Below the pieces are notes generated by a model that worked only from the letters and a program-made list of their open reading frames with translations, had not been told where the DNA came from and ran no database searches. Position numbers and translations under genes: made by a program. Of a stretch of DNA of 64,000 nt, positions 39,701 to 50,348 are shown piece by piece (the stretch's first letter is position 1; the number at the start of each line of letters is the position of its first letter). Source of the DNA: Chrysomallon squamiferum (lineage: Eukaryota > Mollusca > Gastropoda > Neomphalida > Peltospiridae); the NCBI GenBank assembly GCA_012295275.1, contig CM022666.1, positions 9,171,423 through 9,235,422 on the forward strand, in the 5' to 3' direction.

Positions 39701-42139
39701 GCTTGGCTAGATTGGGAAAATAATTAATAATTATAAAACTGCCATTACTGGAGATATTTTTAATTTAGCTTAAAGTCTATATCAAGAAATATAAATTAAA
39801 GAAAATAAATAAATAAAAATGCATGTTTATTTATCTGGTTATGTGTGTGTGTGTGTGTATACTATGAATGATACCTGAATACATTTCTCTAGTAACAGTG
39901 ATTATTAACTATCACTTATGATTTGGTGTTGCTACACTAAGACCACTTTACTGATTAATGATAAATACTGGACATGTAAAGATTGGAGTATTGTTTGGAA
40001 TGGGGGAAGAAGTCCAATTGATTCACTACATTTGAGACAACCACAGTATGAGAACTACATCTTCTGTATAAATTCTGATTAAAAACATATTTAAATAAAT
40101 ATGTGAAATGGATGTCAGTAAGAAAAGTTGTATTGTTGTTTTTCCAGGAGAGTGTGTCATTTCTCTGAAGAACATGTTTTCACCAGAGTTCCAGCACTTT
40201 GATGCTGTCCTCACACACAATGGAGAGGAAACAGGAAAAATAAGGTTTAAAAAAAACCCAATTTAAATCTTAAGTGATACACACAGATTTTTGTAACAAT
40301 ATATATTTGAGAACAAATGTCTTAAATTATTCTAGTAATAACAGTAGTAGTAGTAGTTTAGTAATGATAGTAATAGTAGTAATAATAGTAGTAGTAATGA
40401 TAGTGTATTAGTAGTGATTGTAGTGGTAATAGTAGTAGTAATAATCTTGGCAGCAGTAGATGACAGAACTAATAATCATGCTAGATTAGAAATAACATCA
40501 GTTGCAGTAATTATAGTACTAGTAATTATAGTAATAAATAAAATATAAAACATTAATTTTCAGAGGTGAAATGAGGATTTCTATGGGTGGAAAGTACAAA
40601 GTTGGAAAGAACAGAAAAACATACGGTAAGATTGATTTCAATATTCAAATTATTTTGTCTATGTAAAGGTATGTTTGAAGTGTATGAGTTAGTAAAATCA
40701 TGTTACCTAAGAATATTTTGTAGATTTCCAAATTCACAAATTAGAATGTGTAAAAAAGTTCTTTAAATATTTATCTAAAGAATAAATAATTAAAGAGTAT
40801 TTTTTTAATTATTATTGTCTAACTTGTTAATCAAACTCTTTTTTAATTAATTTTAATAAAACAATATTGTCAACAGAAAAAGTTTGTAAACTGACAAAAT
40901 AAAGTCTGGAACTCATAATTAATAAATTAAAACTTTGAAGTTAAATTGTTTCTATAATTATCTAAAGATTTTCTAATTAAATACTTTATAAAATAATTAT
41001 TATTATTTAACTGTCACACACAGAAATTGTGGCACTTGACACTGAATACCAAGACCCAGAAGAATTTTTATCAGGGTTTCCTCGTCAAGCCTCGAAATCA
41101 GAAGCGTTTATCCAACCTCCAGTGTATGAGAACACATCACAAATGAAAACAAGACCAGCATCACCAGTCCCACCTCCACGTTCTCGTCAGAGCAGTGAAG
41201 ACATGAGTGGTATCCCATCAGATCACCATCTCAACATCTCATCTTCAGCTACAAACAGCACCTCTGCAGGAAAACCGGCAAATGGGCCAACAGCCACACA
41301 AGTCAATGGGCCAGGAGGGAAATATGCCAATGTACCGACAGGTATACAAGCCAGTGGGCCAACAGGGAAACAGACAGCTCCAAGACGGTCAAAGCCAATA
41401 ATGGGCCAGTCAGTTTTGCAGGCCTCACAGTGGCAGGTGATGCCAGTTGTGTCTTCTGCCTCTAACATCTCAACCACACGATGCAGTGAGCCTAGCTTTT
41501 CCTCTGAAACAAGTGCTAGACAAGGACTTGATGAGAAAAAATCTAACTTAGCTCCACCCCTACCCAGAAAACAAAAACATCTTGTGGTATGTACATTTTA
41601 AAATAGAAAACGTTCAACTGTATAAATTTTTCTAAATTGTTCACCTTTAACAGATTAAATATGTTTAGCTTATAAAACATTAATTTTATTTTAATTTTTC
41701 GTTTTCTTTAGCTCAGTTACATTGTGTTCAGACAACATTTTAAATACATTTCTATTGATTAGAACAAAAATGTTATAGAAATCATTGGATACTTATATAA
41801 ACTGGTTATAAATAAATTATTATGTTTTTGTGTAAAATGGTTATAAATAAAATATTATGAATGTTTTGACTTGTTTGTATAAACTGGTTATAAAGTAGTA
41901 TGTGTATTTTAAAATTTGTGTTTCAGACAGAGGTGAATTATGAAGGTTTGAACAAACCTACTACAGTACAGGACTGGCTGTCTGGGATTGGTTTAGAAGA
42001 GTTGTTGTCAGTTTTTCTCAAACACGGCTGGGACAACATCTCTCGTCTGCCCACTCTGACTGCACATGAACTGATGCGAATGGGAATTCAGAGCACAGAA
42101 CATCGCAATCGAATTATGATCAGTCTACAAGACTTGTAA
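21238..42139 (+). CDS. INPPL1: SH2-domain inositol 5-phosphatase (SHIP/INPPL1-like), 26 coding exons
   Basis: The product is predicted to remove the 5-phosphate of PtdIns(3,4,5)P3 downstream of tyrosine-phosphorylated receptors. Exons: 21238-21289, 24821-24929, 25343-25406, 25676-25823, 26849-26987, 27866-28006, 28481-28586, 29124-29201, 29534-29677, 30495-30627, 31050-31247, 31474-31670, 32066-32183, 32444-32540, 32884-33022, 33477-33576, 33947-34038, 37471-37552, 37924-38069, 38558-38615, 39082-39173, 39606-39696, 40148-40244, 40564-40625, 41024-41586, 41927-42139; 3459 nt, 1152 aa. The SH2 domain (about 14-120) has WHNGISRLRAEELL and FLIRDSES, with phosphotyrosine-binding Arg40. The 5-phosphatase motifs GTWNMG, PHDIYVIGTQE, FFGDLNYR, VPSWCDRILW and SDHRPVFGSF (about 430-740) are intact. 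A C2-like region, a proline-rich tail (PPPRSR, APPLPRK, PPVYEN) and a C-terminal SAM domain follow. The SAM domain favours SHIP2/INPPL1 over SHIP1. The start is uncertain: in-frame ATG codons at 21172 and 21238 follow an upstream stop. Confidence 0.94.
22160..23350. repeat. Degenerate direct repeats in SHIP intron 1
   Basis: At about 23080-23350 two copies share TTATATATGTAGTGTA, ATCAGTGATACAT and CTGAAGCTTTAGTTTCAGAG. A looser repeat with CACATCACCTCAGTGAT-like blocks lies at 22160-22480. I see no exon between 21290 and 24820. Confidence 0.55.
25824..26410. repeat. ~30-bp minisatellite starting at the SHIP exon 4 donor
   Basis: About 18-20 imperfect copies of ACATTCTGTTATATCATATC followed by TTTAATTGTT. 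The array begins immediately after exon 4. The junction itself (ATTCTG then GTATATGTTTAATTATT) matches the repeat unit (ATTCTG then TTATATC...TTTAATTATT), so the unit looks like a copy of the exon end and donor with the donor G changed to T. The reading frame of exon 4 stays open to about 26233, which explains the long hydrophobic ORF; it is not thought to be expressed. Confidence 0.85.
27200..27860. repeat. TTTA-rich low-complexity tract with (TA)n and (CA)n
   Basis: Over 600 bases of TTTATTTA-type sequence, with a TA/CA microsatellite at 27725-27783, directly before the acceptor of SHIP exon 6. Confidence 0.85.
29447..29496 (+). repeat. Degenerate copy of SHIP exon 9 start with acceptor
   Basis: TTCAG is followed by a CATGATGCTGTACAGAAAC block and later TGACAGTTATTG. 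This matches the true exon 9 start 80 bp downstream (CAG, then CATGATGCTGTTCAGAATG and TGACAGTTACTG). It is a single partial duplication of splice acceptor plus about 40 nt of exon; the copy has lost the reading frame. Confidence 0.75.
30628..31049. repeat. ~70-bp minisatellite of the SHIP exon 11 acceptor
   Basis: About six copies between exons 10 and 11, each with TTGTATTTATTTCAG, TACTACAG-like bases and CTGGATATTATAATA. In the true exon 11 the acceptor TTGTATTTATTTCAG is followed by TACTACAACTG and, 26 bases later, GACTGGATATTATAATAG. The units are therefore shortened copies of acceptor plus exon start. Most copies keep a usable AG. Confidence 0.9.
31671..31815. repeat. 40-bp repeat of the SHIP exon 12 end and donor
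   Basis: The exon 12 end (ACTTACCTCAACCTGGATG, then TAGACTTG) and the donor GTATGTTTCA recur with an exact 40-bp period. Donors fall at 31671 (used), 31711, 31751 (both GTATGT) and 31791 (GTTCGT). Reading through to the fourth adds 120 nt without a stop. Confidence 0.92.
34682..34948. mobile_element. Small inverted-repeat element (possible MITE)
   Basis: TTAGGTGAACATTAGT at 34682-34697 is matched by its inverse ACTAATGTTCACCTGA at 34933-34948, with one mismatch near the outer end. It lies inside the SHIP intron between exons 17 and 18. No clear target duplication; no coding capacity. Confidence 0.55.
35157..36172. mobile_element. Fold-back element with ~450-bp inverted arms
   Basis: Nearly the whole ~1 kb is one inverted repeat. 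The left arm has GGTCATTCCGTGTCAAATCA, CTGACCGTCTCAG, ACTGGGATCCCACAGCACC and CCTCATATCTCAGGAACTAC; the right arm has the reverse complements in reverse order. The spacer is about 80 bases (35610-35715). The outermost right end is diverged. It is the same family as the element at 14375-16666 but with no coding remnant: a non-autonomous fold-back copy in the SHIP intron between exons 17 and 18. Confidence 0.88.
36225..36308 (+). CDS. Candidate 28-codon cassette exon of SHIP
   Basis: An open 84-nt segment lies between ATTTCAG and GTGAGC splice signals, in phase 0, between exons 17 and 18, both of whose junctions are also phase 0. It would insert 28 residues (starting KKDFLSFFDD, ending CEMSKE) between KKIRKTG and ERINVPSWCDR in the catalytic domain. 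Vertebrate SHIP proteins, as I recall them, align without this insert, so I left it out of the main model. It starts about 50 bases beyond the right end of the fold-back element. Confidence 0.45.
37030..37320. repeat. ~100-bp tandem repeat in SHIP intron
   Basis: About four degenerate copies containing GATTCAGAAG, TACTCAATGTATGT and GTATAAAACACTGAGTCACTG with TTGTCAGTACAT. No exon sequence was recognised in it. Confidence 0.75.
38340..38557. repeat. Short repeat run before SHIP exon 20
   Basis: Roughly eight copies of TTTTGTGTTATAATTCAGTT-like units ending at the exon 20 acceptor, supplying several AG dinucleotides upstream of the true one. Confidence 0.65.
40330..40460. repeat. Imperfect (AGT)n/(AAT)n tract
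   Basis: AGTAGTAGT and TAATAGTAG stretches in the SHIP intron between exons 23 and 24. Confidence 0.8.
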
Positions 42140-44267
42140 TAACTACACTCTGCACTTGCACATGACACTTCAACTAAATCTACAGATGTCACTTCAACTG
42201 AATTTACATGTGTTACTTCAGCTGATTCTATAGTTATGAGCTGATTCTACAGTTTTCACAATTCTAATCTTATCACATCTGTCTTTAAACCAATCAAATG
42301 TAATTACATTTGTGACAACTTTTGATTGTAGATTCTACAGTGACAAACCTCTTTCACCATTTTAGTGCTTCTCTCAATTTTTACTCCTAAAAACCTCATT
42401 CTGTGTGTGACATCATCCAGTTCCTTCTGATGTTCTGCTGATTAATTACAAAGAACATCTGAAATGTTTTTTAATAAGAGTAACACAAATGACTGTCTGA
42501 TTCTATTGTATCAGAATATTTTTAATCTTTCCTTCCAGTCGTGGTTTTTTTTTTCCTCACACCATATAGCAAACATTCCAGTGATGTTTGGTGTGTAAAC
42601 ATCTTCAGTTGTTGTTTTCTACAAACTGATTTTTACTGTCAGGTATTATCAAGTGTATATTTTGGAAACCTGTTTAGGCTCAAACTTTAGTAAAAAGATT
42701 TAATATTTTTGGCTCATATTGAAGATTTTTATATAACATTCCTTTACAATGTCATTGTTATGTTATTATTAATGTGTTTTTTTCTATACAAATATATATA
42801 TATATATATATATATACGTTAATTTTAGTTTCACCTATAAACACTTTATACAAGTTTTCATGCTCAGTTTTTGTTCATTTTGTAATTATTATTATTATTA
42901 CTATTTTTTTTTTTTTTTTTTTTTTTATGGTCATTTGGATTTTATCAGTTTATATTATAAAATTTTAAAATTTTATTTATTAAAACTATTCAGTGAAAAA
43001 GAATTTTAATGATCAAATAGAGCAAATATATTCAGAGGTAAGATATCTTATATGATCTAGCTCTAAATAAAATATATTGGAAAATTATATAAATTATTCA
43101 TTATTCATTTTCGTATTATTATTATTATTTTTATTTATTTATTTATTTTTTAACTAAATGTTACACTTAGTTGTTTTACTTTCTACACAAAACTTTGTTC
43201 ATTATGGGAAAACATTTTCTGCTTAACATACACATCCTTCTCGTTTTGTTCTTATGTTATTTTCTAGAAAAACCTATTTGATTTTACTGTATAGTTTATC
43301 TTATACAGCCTTTGGGATGAGTCTATATTTTATATGCAAATCATGTGTTCAAATTCTATAAATATATATATTCCTTTATCACCAATATAATGTGTGTGCA
43401 CATATATGCATGTGTAAGTATGTTAGAAAGCAATAAATGTATTATGCATTATTATTATTGTTATTCCAGTAAATTTCTTTTTACAGTTTATAATTAGATA
43501 AATGTTAGAACTGGTCAGTTGTATATTTGCTTATGTAGGTTTTATTTTATTTCTATCTTTTATCAGTGACATTGAGGCTAAACTGTATTATTTGTTAACA
43601 ATTTTTATCAAAAAAAAAAGTATTCAGTTTGTGTTATAAGACAGTTTATAGACAGGTTTGGATATCAAATCAAATTCAGTAGATGTTCAAGTACTAAAAC
43701 GATTGCATTACTACTTCAAAAACAGAAAACGTAATTCCTTAAATGTTGAGGCTTTTTACTTTTTATAAATCTAATACATTTATGTTTATATTATCTGAAA
43801 AATTCACTGTTATTCTTTTTTTTAACAATATTGTACATTTCATGTAGATGTTGAAAAGTTTTACATTTACATAACTTTAAGCAGTATTGTACAGTTCACT
43901 TTTTTATGTGTACAGTTCCTGTTTTTTTATTCATTCATTTATTTCTTCTTTTTTTTTTTGTTATTGTTATTATTTGTTTGTTTATTTATTTATTGTTTAT
44001 TTATTGATTTATTAATTGATTGATTGTTCAGTGTCCTTTCATACAATATTTCTTACATTTTCATATATTTTCATGTGCAAAAACGTCCACTGTTTAATCT
44101 TCATAAAGGCCGAACAAAAATTATTCTGTGATTATTTTTACTCATATTTAAGAATGTTAATATTCTCTGCACGTTTTATTACTATGGTTGTGTGTATTCC
44201 TGTGTCTTATGCCGTAGAAGAAGAATATAAGAGAAAAAATCAAAAATGCAATATTAATGAAAATAAA
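42140..44267 (+). other. SHIP 3' untranslated region and downstream AT-rich DNA
   Basis: After the SAM domain stop codon there is no further coding signal. The first 130 bases hold short repeats of CACTTCAACTGAATCTACA type. Candidate poly-A signals AATAAA occur at about 43431 and 44262-44267; which is used cannot be told. A (TA)n and a T-run lie at about 42790-42930. Confidence 0.5.
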
Positions 44268-46380
44268 GCAAAATGTTATTGATGTAAAACAATATAAATA
44301 TAGCTATAGCTGCTTTTATTGATTCAGTTAATACAATCTTGTCAGTTTATTAACGTATTATTGTAGCTAAGTAATGCATGGTTATTAGTTTTGAGAGAAA
44401 AGTTCACCATCAAAAGAAGCAGGTTATTAGAATTTAGATTTTTCTTCAGTTTGTGTGTGCATTGTATATAAAACAAAGGTTAACACAACTGTGATCTGAT
44501 GCGTTGTTTTGTTCACATAATTGGTTCAGTGATTGATTCCATATTCTTTTAACTTGTTTATTTTTTGAAATAATTGAAGTAGTAGTAGTAGCAGTAGCAT
44601 TAGATCTAGTAGTCCTAGCATTATTACTGCTACTTCTACCACTATTACATTATCAATACTGAAATGATGTATCAACAGGTTATGAAGAAATAAATGTTAG
44701 TACTTCCAGTTATACACGTTTTGTTGTTTTTTATGTTCTTGTACAGAATGAATTGATTCATGGTTAAATGACGACCTTTATGTTAAACGTATTAGCTGTC
44801 ACACACACAGAAAGAGAGAAGAGAGAGAGAGAGATCTTCAAACACTAACTAGTTATTTATATTGAAATCATAACTGTTTTACTACACAAAAAGAAGTCCT
44901 AAATAATAAAAATGTATTTGTGATGTTTTCAATGAAAACCGTTTTAATAAGATTTTTTGGTGATCTAAACCATCAATTAAACATTAAAGAAATAATATCC
45001 ATCTTTCTATCTATCTAGGAAGACACACAGATAGATAGACAGACAAACGGATATAACATGATTTATGTAAGTAAATTGTGTTCATTCAGAAAAAATCTAT
45101 TTTGGTCAGTGGCCAATATAGAAACGTATCTAGTCATCATATCATGCAATTACATACATTGATGGCATTATATAGATGTTATATACTGGATATTTGAGGA
45201 ACATAACCAAACATTATTACTGTGAACTACTTTTACCTGTTAGCCTTAAAAACAGGCATTCTTTGAAACATCAGTCGTAAAATATTTGAATAAAATTTGT
45301 TTAATAGATATAACACAAATGATATTATAAAAATATTGACGTAATATTATTACGGTATAATTTTTTTTTTTACTCTTTAAGATGTCTGCATTATAAATAT
45401 ATTAGAAACTGATGAGAACATTTTTCCCCGGCATTTAGAAGACGTAGGAATCGCGCATGCGCCCATACATCGGTAACTCAGAAAATGTCTCTTGTCGTCA
45501 AATACAGATGTTTCGTGCCAGTATTTAATGAAAAATGAACAAAAATGAAAGTATCTGTAACAGCTTCAATATGATATACCATGTACTAACTCTGTTTTAT
45601 TGATATATTCAAATAAAACTCAATATTTAGATAATGTTTTTCTGTTTTATGATGTCGTTATTTTCTCAATTATCTTACATGATTGAATTTTGATGTTTTC
45701 GTGGACAGATTGTACACCTGAGATCATGTTTGAAGTATTACGTAGTAACTCCGCTTTTTAACGAGCCAGACAAATAAACAGTTAGTTTAGGTAAGCAAAT
45801 AAGAGGCACTTGTTATAGTGAATTTAAAAGATGAAATGTATTTTAAGAATAACATCGGTGAGAGCACATCTTACATCTACAAGAAAGTCATAAATGCCAT
45901 CTGCGTAGTTGAAACCATTTCTAGGCAACAGAAAATAATCGAGACTTTTTATTATATTTTTTATGATAATTAAACATACATAGGTTACTATATAAGCTTT
46001 TTTAGATTGTCACAGCACTGGAAATTCGAAGGAATCAATGCTGAGCGGGAAAAAAAAAAAAATAACTGTTAGTAATTGAACGCGTAAGAAATAGGATAGA
46101 GCATAAAAATTCAAGTGCAACATCTTAAATTTAAACAGTGGATTTTTATTTAATTTTATTTATATATCTTTGTAATGTAATAATTACATTTCAGAACAAA
46201 AAAAAAGGTTTTAATTTATTTATTATTATTTTTTAAATACTTCTGTTATAAATTTATAATTTTGTACTGAGTAAAATGCATCCATGCAAATATTAATAAA
46301 AGAATAAATGAAAAAGCGACTGCTATAATACATTTTTTAAATATTATTATTGAAAAGAAAAGTTTAGAGAACTTCAAAAT
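44268..46380. other. Intergenic region upstream of the GPCR gene
   Basis: No supported gene. It holds AGT/GA simple repeats, an inverted ATCTATCT...AGATAGATAG pair at about 45010-45045, and a palindromic GCGCATGCGC at 45453-45462 in a locally GC-richer patch. The GPCR start codon at 46381 has an in-frame upstream stop, so its 5' UTR ends here. Confidence 0.5.
45453..45462. promoter_or_regulatory. NRF1-like palindrome GCGCATGCGC
   Basis: Perfect 10-bp palindrome matching the NRF1 core TGCGCATGCGCA except at the flanks. It stands out in AT-rich surroundings and may mark a promoter about 0.9 kb upstream of the GPCR start codon. Confidence 0.4.
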
Positions 46381-48564
46381 ATGAAAAGTATTTATCACAT
46401 ATATAGACTGATTATTTCGCTGTTACTGTTTCAAACTGTCAGCTTAAAATTGTACATTCCTGGACTTCCACAAAAAAGATACATACAACGAGGGGACATA
46501 AATCTCGGTGTCGTTTTATCTATCTATCACTACAGTGCCAGTGAACCATGTGGCGACTCTCTACGAGGTCGTATTATAATGCAGTACTTAGAAGCCATCG
46601 TTTATGCCATACAACGTGTTAACAACGACAGCAACATCCTTCCCAACATTACTCTGGGTTTTGTCATTCTTGACGACTGTTTGAAGGAATCCACAACAGC
46701 TGTACAGGTTATCTCTTTTGTACCAAATGTTGGAGACAATGTTTGTAACGGAACCCATGTCACTAACGACATCATAGAATCATATGACGTTGTCGGCGTT
46801 ATTGGATCACTGAAAAGTTCTTCTTCAGTTGCAGCAGCAACAATTCTTGGCCCAGCTCATATTCCTCAGGTTTGTGTCAAAACTGTAATACCCAAATTCT
46901 ATTATTATTATTTTGTTCTTGTTTTTGTTTTTGTTTTTTTCTTTTTTAGTTTTCATTCGTAAAAGAAAAAAATGAACGTGCAGAGCAAGCTGTTGTGTAG
47001 ACACGTTTGTATGTTTTATTTTTACCGCCAATTTCTCAACTCCATGGAGTTGTTTTAAAAGTGCTGACTTTTGGTAATTAAAAGAGAGAAGTAAAAAGCC
47101 AAAAACAATAGCAAAAAGTGATATTTTTCAGTCAGACGGAGAACCAGCGTTTTTGAATGGCATTGCCTTTACGGAAGAGTATGGTAAGCCATTGTCTGTT
47201 CTTATTTGGTAGGGTGTAATGTGTAATTAACCTGTCAGTAACATTTCATTTACATACATTTTTAATTGTTTAATCTGCCCTCCGTGAAGATTCTTATTTT
47301 ACCTTAGTTCCCCGTATGACCTTACTCGTAGCTCCTATTATCATTAGACAAAGTTATTTAAATACAGTGGTATCTTGACTTAGGAGTTTAGTTCTTTCCG
47401 TGACAGAGCTCGTAACTCAGTTTTCTCATATATCAAATCAATTTTCCCAATGAAATTAATTGAAATACCATTAATTCGTTCCAGCTCCCCAAAAAACCAC
47501 TTCATGTTTTTGTTACGTGTTTTTAAATAAGAAAAATGTATTTATAAATGACAAATATTGTATAAAACAAATAAAAGTGAGTGTAAAGAAATAAACAGGT
47601 TTTTTAAAGTGAATTTATCTTGGAGATCAGACTTGGACTAACTGAATATGCTGGCTGTGGTGGAGGAAATTGGAGAAGTTCGTTTTCAACATATCCTAGA
47701 ATGACTACGCTCGTACTGTATAGCCAAGTCGACTCACGTAAACCTAGTCTTTCATAGGCTTCTTCTTCTCAGCACTGTCCTGTGCACTCACTTTCTTATG
47801 TCCATGGTCAGAAAAAAAAAAATTTGGCAAAATATTGTACAAAACGCAAGCACAACACAACAGAGATGGTTCAACGGCGAGGTAACCACGTGAAGTAAAC
47901 GAGCGAGACGCGGGATGCTGGGCAGATGTTGTATTGTTCGTTGCGCCAACTAGCGGCGGCATATCTGAAGCGAGCTGGTAACTCGGATTTTGGCTCGCAA
48001 CTCAAAGGAAAACTTGTAAGTTAGTGCACTCCCTGTCAAGGTTCCACAATATATGGTTGATCGATTTTGTTATTATGAATTCACATTTGTATCATAATTA
48101 AATAATTATCTTGTACCATAACTTGCGTTTATTTCTCTAGAGGATTGATAAAATTATTGATTTATATAGACTACTGTCAATTTAGCTTTTAAATTCCTTG
48201 TTTGGTGGCCATTAAAGCATCCTTTTAACCTAGACCGAGGCTTAATGAAACATCCAAGATATGGTGCCCCATGACAAACGCATAATTATATAAATAATAT
48301 CAAGAAACAAACGTTTTTGCTAACACACATAAATACACACACATATATATAATCTAGTTAGACTTTCTTTTCACGTAATCATAATATACATATTTAAAGA
48401 GGCATATTAGTTATAATGCCAACTTGGATGAAGTCTAGAGGTCCTTCAGTCTATTTCTTTCTTTCTTTCATTATTTATTTTTTTCCTTGTGTTGTGGGGT
48501 GAAAGACTGAAGTATTGAAATATTTGAAAGCCTGTGGACCCAGCCTTGTTCTCTTAATACGAAA

Positions 48565-48600
<36 letters not shown>

Positions 48601-50300
48601 ACACACAAAATTTGCAAAATCTTTATAATAATAATAATAATATGATGATGATGATATTAAGTTTCTTTCTTTTGTTTCAGATAAGTTTTTCATCAACAAG
48701 TGATGAACTGAGTAATAAATTGTTATACCCTTACTTCCTGAGAGTTGTCCCCTCCGACGAGATTCAAACGGCGGCCATGGTTGCTCTTATTCAGTATTAT
48801 GGCTGGAACTATATTTCTGTAGTATACTCTGCCGGAAGTTACGGCGACCTGGGATACAGAAATCTAAAACGTCATGCCGGAGAAATTGGAATTTGTATAG
48901 CCTCAGCTCAAAAAGTTGATATCGAAGAAATGGACGATCGCTACGATGACGTAGTTAAAATTCTTGTTGAACACATCAAAGCCAGAGTTGTCGTCATATT
49001 CGGAGGACCAGACCATGCTAGAAATCTGTTCGCGGCAGTGAAACGCCTAAATCCAAGAAAGACAGTTTATATGGATCGGCAGCGATGGCTGGGGAAGCAG
49101 AATTGCTAATATTGGAGATTTGTGGGAAGTCGCTCTCGGCGCTTTCACCTTCGATTTTTATTCAAAAAATAATCCTGAATTTGAAAGGTGGTTTACAGCC
49201 AAACGCCCACTAATTGAGAAAAATCCATGGTTTAAAGAGTTCTGGGAAAATCATTTTAAATGTTCTTTTTCTTCCACCCCTCCCACATGTAACGACACCG
49301 ACGTGTTATCAGGTGATAATGGTTTCAAACCCGAAGCTACGGTAACAACAGGAATGGACGCTGTGTACACTTTTGCAAATGCTTTAGACAGACTTGTGAA
49401 AGACCGCTGTTTGAACACTTCTGTGTCTAATATACGCCGCTGCATTGAAGGGTCAGAACTTTTGGAATATCTCAAGACAACGGGTTTTGAGACAGATAAC
49501 GGTTATATATCTTTCGACAAGAATGGCAACCTTCTGGGCAAACACATCATAGAACAGCTGGTGAAAGACAGTTCTTACAGGAAGATGATAATTGGTGTTT
49601 ACGATTCTAAGGCGATGGCGATCACCTTTTCAAATAACGCCACCTGGCGATATCTTAAATGGACAGAAGCTTATGTTGCTACACCAGAAATCGTTTGCAG
49701 CAGACCGTGTAATGCTGGAGAGTTCCGTATTCCGAAGCGGTTGAGCTGTTGTTGGTCGTGCAGATCATGTCGTCCAAACGAAATCATCATCAGTAACGGC
49801 ACTGACTGCGCTAGCTGTGAAACGTTTTACTGGCCTGATGAGGTATCGAACTTCACGACGTGTTCTAGAATTCCAGCCAAATATATCATGTGGTCAGACT
49901 TAATCGGAGCATTTCTGCTCTCGGCGTCTATTGTGGGGATCTTTGGAACAGTGTTTGTGTTGTGGTTCTACGTGAATAACAACTCTGCCAGGTGTATCAA
50001 AGCTTCCAGCAGAGAACTCAGTTACTTAATGCTTGCAGGAATATTTCTTGGCTATCTTACAGCAGCAGGTCTGATGATGCCACCTACGGACATGTCCTGC
50101 ATGGTCAACATGTTTTTATTTAGTCTCTGCTGCTGCTGGGTGTACGCGCCACTTGTTACAAGAACTGTTCGGATTTATCGAATCTTTGAGACAGGCAAGA
50201 CATCTAATCAGAGGCCACCTTTCATCAGCTCCAAGGCGCAGTTTTTAAGTGCGAGTTGTTTAATAGCAGTACAAGTAAGTAATAGTGAAGCAGTATTTAC

Positions 50301-50348
<48 letters not shown>

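Noticed and set aside
41223-41477. 84-aa antisense ORF across the SHIP proline-rich exon
   Set aside because: A shadow of the repetitive plus-strand coding sequence; no family resemblance.
47744-47962. 72-aa minus-strand ORF in GPCR intron 1
   Set aside because: Lies wholly inside the mariner-type MITE and shows no transposase motif.
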